Origin: an uncultured Acidimicrobiales bacterium | Lineage (GTDB): Bacteria > Actinomycetota > Acidimicrobiia > Acidimicrobiales > SHLQ01 | Length of the DNA stretch: 64,000 nt | NCBI GenBank assembly: GCA_938041035.1 | Contig: CALHYX010000034.1 | Span: 1 to 64,000 of the forward strand | Direction of reading: 5' to 3' | In this document: positions 41,791 to 48,973 of the stretch, piece after piece | Layout: each line of letters begins with the position of its first letter | How positions within the stretch are numbered: position 1 is the stretch's first letter | Translations under genes and position numbers: made by a program | Notes under the pieces: model-generated | Told to the model about the DNA's origin: nothing | What the model saw: only the letters and a program-made list of their open reading frames with translations | Databases searched by the model: none

Positions 41791-43284
41791 GTCGTCCGCC
41801 CAGTAGCCGCCCGTGAGCACATCGTCACCGGCGCCGCCGTGGATCAGGTTGCCGTTATCCGACCCGGAGAGCGTGTCGGCTCCCGGGCCACCGAACAACT
41901 GGTCCTCGCCCGCACCACCTTCGACAACATCGTCGCCTCCGTTGCCCTGCACGAAATCATCTCCAGGGCCGGCATCGATGACATCGGCATCCGGACCTCC
42001 CCAAATCTCATCGTCACCCGAACCTCCGGTGACCCGGTCCGCCCCACCACCGGCGCAGATGATGTCGAATCCCCCGCCGCCATCGATGACATCGTCGCCG
42101 CCAAACGCCTGGATGACATCGTCACCCGAGGTTCCCACGATGTTGTCGTTGCGCTGCGTGCCCACAATCGTGGCCGGCCTACCGTTGCAGTGAGGTCCCG
42201 GCTGCCCCATGACCCGTGCCTTTGGGATGCGGCGACTACCGAGCGCCATCAGCCGATCGAGAATTCGGCCGTCTCCGAGCGAACCGTTCGCGCAGTCGCG
42301 CTCCTCGCGGATGCACTTCGTCGTCCAGAGATCGAGAATGGACTGATCCCATCCGTTCATCCAGTCGGCGTGGAGCGTGGAACCGCCCGGCAACATCCCG
42401 TCGGGCTTGTGGTCCGACGAGAGGTACCAACCCGACGACGGGACATCGCGCACGCCCCATTCAAACTGGAGCGAAATCTCGGGAACCGCCACCGGATGCG
42501 TAGCCGGGCACCCGCTGTTCCCGAACCGGTCGTACTCGATGTAGGCCATGTGGCTCTGATGGTCGGGGGCATCGAGGTTCCGACCGTCCCAACACGAGGG
42601 GAAGTTCACCGACATCCGGATGGTGTCGCCCGGCTGGCACACCGGAATGGTGTCGCTTCGATCGACGTCGAACGACCAGTCGTTGCATCGCCAGTAGGCG
42701 ATGGTCTGATACTGCTCGGGAGCGCCCGTGGCATCACCGGCAACGATCTTGAGACCGGCCGGAAGGGTGGCGACATCGCTGTTCGGCGAATCGGCGAGGT
42801 GCTTGTAGTAGATGTCCGTGCGGTCGGGCAGTCGGGGCGCTCCCCGGCCATCGAACACCGCTGGCATCCAGTAAGCAGACTTGTTGAACCGCGTTCCCTG
42901 GCAGGTCGAGTTCCCTTTCGTGCGCAGGGTCTCCGGGGTGCTGAAAGCGTCGGCCGCGGTGTTGCCGAAGAAGAAGTGCTGATGGGCTGCACCGGTTTGA
43001 TTCGGGTGCACGATCGGATCATCGAACGAGCTGTGCGAAAACGCGCAGAAGGTGCGGAAGTTGCTCTGACCGACCTCGATGGGCGGCGGACTCGGATCGG
43101 TACCAATGGTCGCCGAAGCCCCGGACGGAACGCCCACGACCAGGGCGGCGAGGGTGGCGAGGGCGAGGAGGGCTCGCGACGCGATCCGCCGGCGGCGCAT
43201 CGGGCGCCAAAGCGCGGGCCGAAGCACGGTGGCGACGGATACCGGGGAAGAGGTCGGGCGGGGGGTCGGATCAGAACTGCTCAC
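41677..43284 (-). CDS. Secreted DUF1996 protein with C-terminal RTX repeats
   Basis: 535 residues. GTG at 43282-43284 is preceded by AAGGAG with a five-base spacer. A long positively charged leader ends in a signal peptide (about residues 34-58). DUF1996 fills about 70-360, with the diagnostic HQHFFFGN and later HADWMNGWDQ motifs. That domain is known in fungal and actinobacterial secreted proteins of unknown biochemical role. About 13 RTX nonapeptides follow (GGGGADRVT, GGPDADVID and similar), giving a Ca-binding beta-roll. The fusion of the two is unusual. The 3' end overlaps the convergent GGDEF-EAL gene by 114 bases, so RTX codons are antisense to the EAL protein's tail. Confidence 0.83.
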   Translation of the reverse strand: MSSSDPTPRPTSSPVSVATVLRPALWRPMRRRRIASRALLALATLAALVVGVPSGASATIGTDPSPPPIEVGQSNFRTFCAFSHSSFDDPIVHPNQTGAAHQHFFFGNTAADAFSTPETLRTKGNSTCQGTRFNKSAYWMPAVFDGRGAPRLPDRTDIYYKHLADSPNSDVATLPAGLKIVAGDATGAPEQYQTIAYWRCNDWSFDVDRSDTIPVCQPGDTIRMSVNFPSCWDGRNLDAPDHQSHMAYIEYDRFGNSGCPATHPVAVPEISLQFEWGVRDVPSSGWYLSSDHKPDGMLPGGSTLHADWMNGWDQSILDLWTTKCIREERDCANGSLGDGRILDRLMALGSRRIPKARVMGQPGPHCNGRPATIVGTQRNDNIVGTSGDDVIQAFGGDDVIDGGGGFDIICAGGGADRVTGGSGDDEIWGGPDADVIDAGPGDDFVQGNGGDDVVEGGAGEDQLFGGPGADTLSGSDNGNLIHGGAGDDVLTGGYWADDLFGGRGDDSIDGVGNADRVWGGAGIDSCSPGRQRGCE

Positions 43285-43367
43285 AGGAGCTCCTTCACTT
43301 TTCTCCGACGCCGAAGACGTCGGGCTACGCCCACCCGATCAGTGAATCCCAACCCGGCCACGCTGTC

Positions 43368-43387
43368 ACCGGGTCGTGCGACCCGGT
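43368..43387 (-). terminator. Hairpin just after FHA-HTH gene
   Basis: ACCGGGTCG and CGACCCGGT form a perfect 9-bp stem around a two-base centre, three bases beyond the stop of the FHA-HTH gene and 84 bases before the DUF1996 gene start. It probably ends the FHA-HTH transcript; without a U-tract an operator role is also possible. Confidence 0.45.
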
Positions 43388-43390
43388 CGG

Positions 43391-44104
43391 TCAGCCGTCG
43401 GGTGTGAGCAACGCCAGGTCAGCTGCGGTCACGATGCCGCGCTCGACGGCGAAGTCGGCCAATCGGAGCCGACGAAGCTTGGCCACCTCACCCTGATCGC
43501 CTCGCAATCCGGCCACGCCGGCCCTGTCGAGTTTGGCGCACAAATTGTCGAGCTTCCGGCCGACCTTCGACGGCTTCCACCCGAGGCGCTGACCAATCTG
43601 GCGGTTCGTGGGTAGATCGCCGGCGGTAATCGGGCCATCGAGGCGTCGTTCGGCCAACGAGACGAGCAGAAGGAACTGCTCCTCGTTGAATACGAGGTGG
43701 CCGGTGGTGAGTGTCGGTTCGGCTTCGACGACCGCCACCGATCCCCCTTCGGGCTCGACGTGGGCCGGATCGAACACCTCAATCCGGTAGTTCGCCGCGC
43801 CGGCCGAAAACGACACCGCGCACCGAGCAAAGGGAAGGGCGATCGTCGTCCCCGGTGCCACTCGGGTGAACGACGCCCCGGCGAGATCGGCCACAACGAA
43901 TGATGCCGAGCGGCCGTCGTTGCGCAGCCACCACCGGCCTGCGTCGTGGGCAAAGGTGCCCTGCACCCGGTGAAGTTCTCGGTTGGCGCTGTCGATCACG
44001 ATCGACCCGGCTCGTCCGAATGTGAACGGAAACCCCGGTTGAGCCTCCCAGGTCGCGTCGGCGAATGTAACCATGAGGGGGCCGGGCTGGCTGACCGATG
44101 ACAT
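43391..44104 (-). CDS. FHA-HTH regulator paired with Ser/Thr kinase
   Basis: About 237 residues. The N-terminal FHA-like beta-sandwich (FPFTFGRAGSIVIDSANREL, WWLRNDGRSASF) is followed at about 135-235 by a helix-turn-helix region (LPTNRQIGQRLGWKPSKVGR) ending RGIVTAADLALL. It is a paralogue of 36734-37504. FHA domains bind phosphothreonine peptides. The kinase encoded head to head next door is an obvious candidate for phosphorylating this protein or its ligand. ATG at 44104 (GAGG nine bases upstream) overlaps the first seven bases of the kinase gene; ATG at 44074 is an alternative that would remove the overlap. Confidence 0.68.
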   Translation of the reverse strand: MSSVSQPGPLMVTFADATWEAQPGFPFTFGRAGSIVIDSANRELHRVQGTFAHDAGRWWLRNDGRSASFVVADLAGASFTRVAPGTTIALPFARCAVSFSAGAANYRIEVFDPAHVEPEGGSVAVVEAEPTLTTGHLVFNEEQFLLLVSLAERRLDGPITAGDLPTNRQIGQRLGWKPSKVGRKLDNLCAKLDRAGVAGLRGDQGEVAKLRRLRLADFAVERGIVTAADLALLTPDG

Positions 44105-45687
44105 CAACCCCATCCTCTCAAGAACTCAGCGGACGTTTCGATCTCAACGGGCAGATCGGCGTCGGCGGGCAAGGCGCCGTGTACCGCGCCCACGACCGAG
44201 TCACGGGACAAACCGTGGCGCTCAAGGTCTTCCATGAGCCGTTGGCCGACGACGGCTCGCGGGGCAACTTCGAACGCGAGGTGGCAGCGCTGCGCTCGCT
44301 CGATGATGTGGATGGCGTCGTCGCCTTACGGGAAGCCGGTGTCGCCGACGGGCGCGGCTGGGTCACCACCGAGCTGTTCCCCACCACGTTGGCCACCCGG
44401 CTCCGTTCCCTCGGGCGACTGCAGGCCGATGAGGTCAGATCGGTCGCCCGAACCCTGACGGACGGCCTGCAACGGGTTCACGACCGTGGGGTCGTCCATC
44501 GCGATCTCAAGCCGTCGAACATCTACCTCGACGCCCAGGGGGCGCCCGTGCTCGGAGACTTTGGCATCGCTCGTGGGCCCGGCGAGTCGACGCTCACATC
44601 CGGTTCGGCGCTTTCGCTCGGCTGGGTGGCGCCGGAGACCATCGAGGACGGCACGACCTCTCGGGCCTCGGACCGCTATGCGCTCGGCGCCACCATGTAT
44701 GCACTGCTCGCCGGGCACCCACCCCATTCCGGACCGACCGGAAGCGAGCCGGCGGTCGGCAAACTGGTACGACGAATCGCGAGCGGGAGTCCGGCGCCTC
44801 TACCCTCCTCGACCCCCGCCTGGTTGAGCGCCGTGATCTTCGGACTCTTGGCCGTCGACCCAGCCGAACGTCCGGAACTCGACCAGGTCGCCGCTGCGCT
44901 GAAGGCCGGTGTCGCGCCCGCCGCTACATCACCCAGGAGTCGACGACCGATGATCTTTGCGGGGCTCGCCGCGGCGGTCGGCGTGGTAGCTATCGCGCTT
45001 GCGCTGCGCGGTTCCGCCAACCCGACGGCCGACGCCGCGATCAGCAACGCATGCGGTGTCGACGGTCCCGTCGTGTTGTGCGAGACCTTCGACGATCTCG
45101 CCGAATGGGAGTGGATCGATGGCGAGCCGCTCGTCGCCGAGGTCGCCACAGCCGACGGCATCGCCGTTTTCACCCCGCTCGTCGGCGATGACTCCGGAGG
45201 GGCCTTTCTCCAGCGGCCGCTGGGCGCCACGCCGAGCCGATCCGATCTCCACGCCCGGATCATCCTCCGAGTGACCGGCGACGGCCGGGCTGACAACGGC
45301 GAGTGGCAGGCGGTGTTCGCAATGGCCGATGAGTCCCAGCACGCGTGGACCATCGGTGTCCAACGCCGCAACCAGGGTTTCGCCCTCGACCTTGGATTCG
45401 CCAATCCCCCCGAAGATTTCGGCGGATCTCTCGCCGAGGTCGACGATTCGCTCGACCGCTGGACCTGCCTCCAGCTGGCGTTGCCGCGCTCGACCGAGGG
45501 CCAGCCGTCGCTTTTGCTTGACGGTGACCACCGGGTCGACCTGCCCGATGCGCCGGCCGCCGAGTACGGCGAGGCCATGGTTCTTCGCGTCGGGGCCATA
45601 TGGATGGACGCGCCCAGCTCGGCGCTCGCACTGGAGGTCGATCAGGTCGCTGTGGCCACCGAGCCCATCATGTGCGACGGCGGCTGA
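44098..45687 (+). CDS. Membrane Ser/Thr protein kinase with extracellular LamG-like domain
   Basis: 529 residues. The PknB-type kinase domain (about 12-270) is complete: Gly loop IGVGGQGAVY, ATP Lys43 in VALKVF, VVHRDLKPSN catalytic loop and GDFGIARG metal site. The activation segment TLTSGSALSLGWVAPE is Ser/Thr rich, as in autophosphorylating kinases. One membrane helix at about 282-303 is followed by an exported beta-sandwich of about 210 residues (CETFDDLAEWEWIDGEPLV, LHARIILRVTGDG, WTCLQLALPRS, LLLDGDH) resembling LamG/concanavalin-like sensors, instead of PASTA repeats. It probably senses a glycan or wall ligand. ATG 44098 overlaps the start of the divergent FHA-HTH gene. Confidence 0.88.
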   Translation: MTSTPSSQELSGRFDLNGQIGVGGQGAVYRAHDRVTGQTVALKVFHEPLADDGSRGNFEREVAALRSLDDVDGVVALREAGVADGRGWVTTELFPTTLATRLRSLGRLQADEVRSVARTLTDGLQRVHDRGVVHRDLKPSNIYLDAQGAPVLGDFGIARGPGESTLTSGSALSLGWVAPETIEDGTTSRASDRYALGATMYALLAGHPPHSGPTGSEPAVGKLVRRIASGSPAPLPSSTPAWLSAVIFGLLAVDPAERPELDQVAAALKAGVAPAATSPRSRRPMIFAGLAAAVGVVAIALALRGSANPTADAAISNACGVDGPVVLCETFDDLAEWEWIDGEPLVAEVATADGIAVFTPLVGDDSGGAFLQRPLGATPSRSDLHARIILRVTGDGRADNGEWQAVFAMADESQHAWTIGVQRRNQGFALDLGFANPPEDFGGSLAEVDDSLDRWTCLQLALPRSTEGQPSLLLDGDHRVDLPDAPAAEYGEAMVLRVGAIWMDAPSSALALEVDQVAVATEPIMCDGG

Positions 45688-45740
45688 CGTTTCCGCTGCC
45701 CGGCGGGAAGATGTTGGCCCTGTGCCCGGTTGTAAGAGCC

Positions 45741-46316
45741 ATGAGTATCGAGACCCGCAATCCCGGCCCGATCACGATGTACGGCGCCGATTGGTGTGGC
45801 GACTGCCGCCGCGCCAAGTCCTGGTTCGCCGACAACGACATCGAGTACACGTACGTCGACCTCATCGAACAACCCGACGAAACCGAGACGGTGCTCGCCC
45901 GCAACGCGGGCCGGAAGAACATTCCGGTGATCGTTTTCGCCGACGACAGCCACCTGACCGAGCCATCCAACGCCGACCTGCAGGCCAAGGTCGACGAACT
46001 GGCCGACGCCACGAAGCCGGCGGCCGGGGACCCGCAGCGGGTCGTCGTCGACAACGTCGAGGCCTCGCGCTTCGAGTTGCGCACGGAACCCGACGGCGAG
46101 TTGATCAGCTTTGCCGATTACTCCGACCGCAACGGATCGCTCGTCGTGCCCCATGTCGAGACGCTGATGGAACACCGCGGCAACGGTTTCGCCGCCGAGC
46201 TCATGGCCGGCGTCGTCACCAACCTGCGCTCGACGGACCGAACGATCACCCCGCTGTGTCCCTTCGCGGCCGGGTATCTGCGCGATCGGCCCGACACCCA
46301 CGACCTCCTGGCCTGA
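45741..46316 (+). CDS. Glutaredoxin/mycoredoxin-GNAT acetyltransferase fusion
   Basis: 191 residues with two domains. Residues 8-82 are a glutaredoxin-like fold: ITMYGADWCGDCRRAKSWF with redox cysteines 19 and 22, and the conserved NIPVIVFAD cis-Pro strand, as in actinobacterial mycoredoxins. Residues 98-191 match the small GCN5-related acetyltransferase family (YidJ-like): FELRTEPDGELISFADYS, VPHVETLMEHRGNGFAAEL, ITPLCPFAAGYLRDRPDTHD. The two parts usually occur as separate proteins. ATG at 45741 starts just before the redox fold; the ribosome site is weak. It follows the kinase gene by 53 bases on the same strand. The likely role is thiol redox repair; the acetyl acceptor is unknown. Confidence 0.82.
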   Translation: MSIETRNPGPITMYGADWCGDCRRAKSWFADNDIEYTYVDLIEQPDETETVLARNAGRKNIPVIVFADDSHLTEPSNADLQAKVDELADATKPAAGDPQRVVVDNVEASRFELRTEPDGELISFADYSDRNGSLVVPHVETLMEHRGNGFAAELMAGVVTNLRSTDRTITPLCPFAAGYLRDRPDTHDLLA

Positions 46317-46335
46317 GCATCCGGTTCACCCCAGC

Positions 46336-47244
46336 TCAGCTACCGGGAACTTCGATCAGTTCGAGGCAGGCACCGTCGAGATCCCGGAAGAACACCGCGT
46401 TGAGTCCATCGATCGGTACCTCCGGACCCATGTCGAGACGAACGGCCCCGGAATGTTCGACCCCAAGGCGGTCGAGTTCCGCGGTGGCCGCCGCCGCGTC
46501 GGCGACCAGCCAGGCCATGCGGAACAGCCCGACCTGATTGGCGACCGGGTGTGCTCGGGGGCTCGGCGCCGGGTCGAGCCACTGGACGAGATCGATAAAC
46601 AGGTCGGGCACCTCGGGTAACCCCACAACCTGGGTACGGGCCCGACACCGGCCGTCGATCCCGAACGCCGCGCCTGCCAGTTCCATCTCCGCCGCCGGAA
46701 AGAGACCCTCGAGCCCCATGATCTCTCGATACCACGCTGCGGAGCGGTCGAGGTCGGTGCAGTTGAGCCCGGCGTGCACGAGCCGGACGGCACCAGGCAT
46801 CTCGATGAACTCCACACAGGTACCGTCCGGGTCGAACGAACAGAGGAATCGCATAGCGGCCCCGGCGACCTCGGCATCGGCCGGAGCCGACCAGGTGTGC
46901 ACACCCGCGGCAACGAACGAGCCATGGAGCTCGTCGAGGTCGGGGTGGGAGAGGCAAACTCGGGCAAAGCCCACCTCGTTTGCCTGGGCCGGCGGGGACC
47001 CCACCGGGGTGGGACGTTGCCATTCGAGCAGATCGATCGCGGGACCGCCGGATCGGTCATCGTGAAGGATGTGGGCATCCCACTGGACGTCGCCGGACAG
47101 TCCGAACCCGGTGCCGTCCTGCGGCGGCGGGTTGGTGTGGGTCGCGGGTCGCAGCCCGATCAGGTCGCGGTAGAACGCGAGCGAGCGATCGAGATCGGTG
47201 CAGTTCACGTTCATGTGGACGGTGGACAGAAGCGACAGGGCCAT
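46336..47244 (-). CDS. Double VOC (glyoxalase/extradiol dioxygenase-type) protein
   Basis: 302 residues, two vicinal-oxygen-chelate domains in tandem. Domain 1 (about 5-150) opens STVHMNVNCTDLDRSLAFYR and closes DPDGTCVEFIEMPG. Domain 2 (about 152-300) opens RLVHAGLNCTDLDRSAAWYR and closes DLDGACLELIEVPG. Each has the His and Glu positions of the family, though the first domain's metal His sits in HMNVN and the second's in HAGLN. Candidate activities include glyoxalase, methylmalonyl-CoA epimerase-like or dioxygenase. ATG at 47242-47244; weak ribosome site. Convergent with the glutaredoxin-GNAT gene 20 bases away. Substrate unknown. Confidence 0.82.
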   Translation of the reverse strand: MALSLLSTVHMNVNCTDLDRSLAFYRDLIGLRPATHTNPPPQDGTGFGLSGDVQWDAHILHDDRSGGPAIDLLEWQRPTPVGSPPAQANEVGFARVCLSHPDLDELHGSFVAAGVHTWSAPADAEVAGAAMRFLCSFDPDGTCVEFIEMPGAVRLVHAGLNCTDLDRSAAWYREIMGLEGLFPAAEMELAGAAFGIDGRCRARTQVVGLPEVPDLFIDLVQWLDPAPSPRAHPVANQVGLFRMAWLVADAAAATAELDRLGVEHSGAVRLDMGPEVPIDGLNAVFFRDLDGACLELIEVPGS

Positions 47245-47261
47245 AGCCGCGTTCTAGTCGA

Positions 47262-47318
47262 CCTGCGTGGACACCGAAAGCCTGCGTGGACGCCGAAAGC
47301 CTACGTGGACACCGAAGG
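47262..47318. repeat. Three tandem 19-bp repeats
   Basis: CCTGCGTGGACACCGAAAG is repeated three times head to tail (47262-47280, 47281-47299, 47300-47318), the second and third with one and two or three changes. It lies between the start of the VOC gene and the stop of the alpha/beta hydrolase gene, both minus strand, so it sits just upstream of the VOC gene. It may be an operator array or simple duplication. Confidence 0.8.
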
Positions 47319-47323
47319 ACCCG

Positions 47324-48421
47324 TCAGCGGGCCAGCCACGCCACCAGCTGGGTCTGGACGCGTTCGTCGCGCAGCAATCCGCTGTGGTGCACGCCCCCGA
47401 ACACGACCTGCTTGGCTCCCTCGACGGCGGAGGCACTCGCGGGACGAACGACGAGATCCCCGAGCAGGCGACCCAGCGGTCCATCGGGGTTTTCCATCAC
47501 CGTGCCGGCGATCGTCGCGATTTCGTCGTCCGCCCCGATGTCTTTGGCAGATGCCGTGTCCCTGGCGGATGCCGTGTCCTCGAGAGATGCGGCGGGCCCG
47601 TGCGCACCGTGCCGTAGATCCTGGATGCCCGCGCTGCGCCGCCCGACGAAGTCGGCGAGCGGCCTGCTGTACGGCGTGCTGGCCAACGCTCGGCTTGCCC
47701 ATTCGACCCCCTTTTCAATGGGGGAGCCGAGATGAGGCGCGCCGATCGTGATGATGGCGGGCTGCTCGACGCCGTCGGTCCAGGCGAGCGACGCCCCGCG
47801 AGCGGAGCCGAGCGCGGCGCGGGCGACAAGGCCACCCATCGAGAACCCGACCAGCGCCGGCGATGCCAACGTTGATCCGGCGCGGTCGATCGCGTCGGCC
47901 AGCTCGAGGCCCGAGGCGGCGACGCTACGACCGGTGTTGTATCGCACCAGCGCGACCGGATGGCCCGCGGCGAGTAGCCGGTCGACCACGCCGGCCTCGT
48001 GCCAGACGGTCTCGGTCTCCCCCAGCCCGTGCAGCAGCACCGCCGGCCGCTTTGGACCAGCCGACCCGGATTCTTCGGCCCGGAGAACTTCGACGATGGC
48101 GGTCTGCACCCCCGCGTCGGCGGGGCGCCGGTCGTGCAGCTCGTCACCCCAGAGCGCGTTCCCGACCGGTACGAGCCGGCCGAGCGTCGCGCTGCGGTGG
48201 GCCGCGGCTCCCGCGGTGGCCGCCCCGATCGAGCGCACCGCGGCGTAGACGGCCGCCGTCCCGCGCCACCCGGCGCCGACGCCGGGTAGGTGGCCGGCGA
48301 CTCGAATCCACGGCGTCACGATCGCGCTGTGCATCGCTTCGACCGTGTCGGTGACCCTCTCCACGGCCAACGCGGCGAGAGGGCCGGCGTCCTCATCGTC
48401 AGGGGTCGAAGGGGGATCCAC
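47324..48421 (-). CDS. Alpha/beta hydrolase (lipase/esterase-like)
   Basis: 365 residues. The fold markers are AVLLHGLGETETVWHEAGVV (oxyanion region), VGFSMGGLVAR with the nucleophile Ser in GFSMG, ITIGAPHLGSP after strand 6, and VFGGVHHSGLL with the catalytic His near the end. The best match is the family of lipase-like hydrolases related to triacylglycerol lipase/PGAP1-type proteins. The N-terminal 100 residues are alanine-rich and helical, possibly a membrane-associating segment. GTG at 48419-48421 has GGA about eight bases upstream. It is downstream of the small membrane protein gene (54 bases) on the same strand. Substrate unknown. Confidence 0.8.
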   Translation of the reverse strand: MDPPSTPDDEDAGPLAALAVERVTDTVEAMHSAIVTPWIRVAGHLPGVGAGWRGTAAVYAAVRSIGAATAGAAAHRSATLGRLVPVGNALWGDELHDRRPADAGVQTAIVEVLRAEESGSAGPKRPAVLLHGLGETETVWHEAGVVDRLLAAGHPVALVRYNTGRSVAASGLELADAIDRAGSTLASPALVGFSMGGLVARAALGSARGASLAWTDGVEQPAIITIGAPHLGSPIEKGVEWASRALASTPYSRPLADFVGRRSAGIQDLRHGAHGPAASLEDTASARDTASAKDIGADDEIATIAGTVMENPDGPLGRLLGDLVVRPASASAVEGAKQVVFGGVHHSGLLRDERVQTQLVAWLAR

Positions 48422-48475
48422 CTCGGAATCCTCGCACAGTCCGCCAGGGTCCAGCCGAGGTGGCTGGCGATGCAG

Positions 48476-48871
48476 CTAGTCCATGTACCAAGTCCCGAGG
48501 GGACCCGAGAACACGACGTAAAGAGCGATGGCACCGATGACGGCGAACGCGATGAGGGCCAGGTCGGTGCGGTTCAGACGGAGTCTGCGGGTGGCACCCA
48601 ACCACGTGGCCAGCGCCACCACGGAAGGCAGCGACGCCAGCACGCCGAGCCCGGAAGCGACGTACAACCAGGAGTTCGCCGTCTTGGGATCCGGGGTGGC
48701 GTAGGTCGGCCAGGCGCCGAACGTCCGGCTGGTGTCCCAGGCAAACAGGTACAACAGCCCCACGGTGAGCAGGGGCACCGCGGCGAGCACGACGCTCACA
48801 ACCCGCACGACTCGCTCCGTGGCATCGTTCGAAGGGAGGTCTTCGTCGACCCCGCTCAGCAAAGCTTCCAT
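48476..48871 (-). CDS. Small membrane protein, three predicted spans
   Basis: 131 residues. Three hydrophobic helices lie at about 24-44 (VVSVVLAAVPLLTVGLLYLF), 69-92 and 105-124. The C-terminus is short. No family recognised. The ATG at 48869-48871 follows a GTGGGGG stretch. It lies between the FHA membrane protein gene (102 bases upstream) and the alpha/beta hydrolase gene, same strand, possibly one transcript. Confidence 0.65.
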   Translation of the reverse strand: MEALLSGVDEDLPSNDATERVVRVVSVVLAAVPLLTVGLLYLFAWDTSRTFGAWPTYATPDPKTANSWLYVASGLGVLASLPSVVALATWLGATRRLRLNRTDLALIAFAVIGAIALYVVFSGPLGTWYMD

Positions 48872-48973
48872 GCCCCCACGGTACCGATCGTTCCCGCGGT
48901 CCGTCCAGGGTCGACGACGACCGAAGCGCCGACCGCCGAAATCGATGACCGGTCGCGGCCGACGGAGAACCCG

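Noticed and set aside
41800..42160. CRISPR-like periodic repeat
   Set aside because: The periodicity is the 27-bp coding period of RTX nonapeptides, with no constant repeat and spacer structure.
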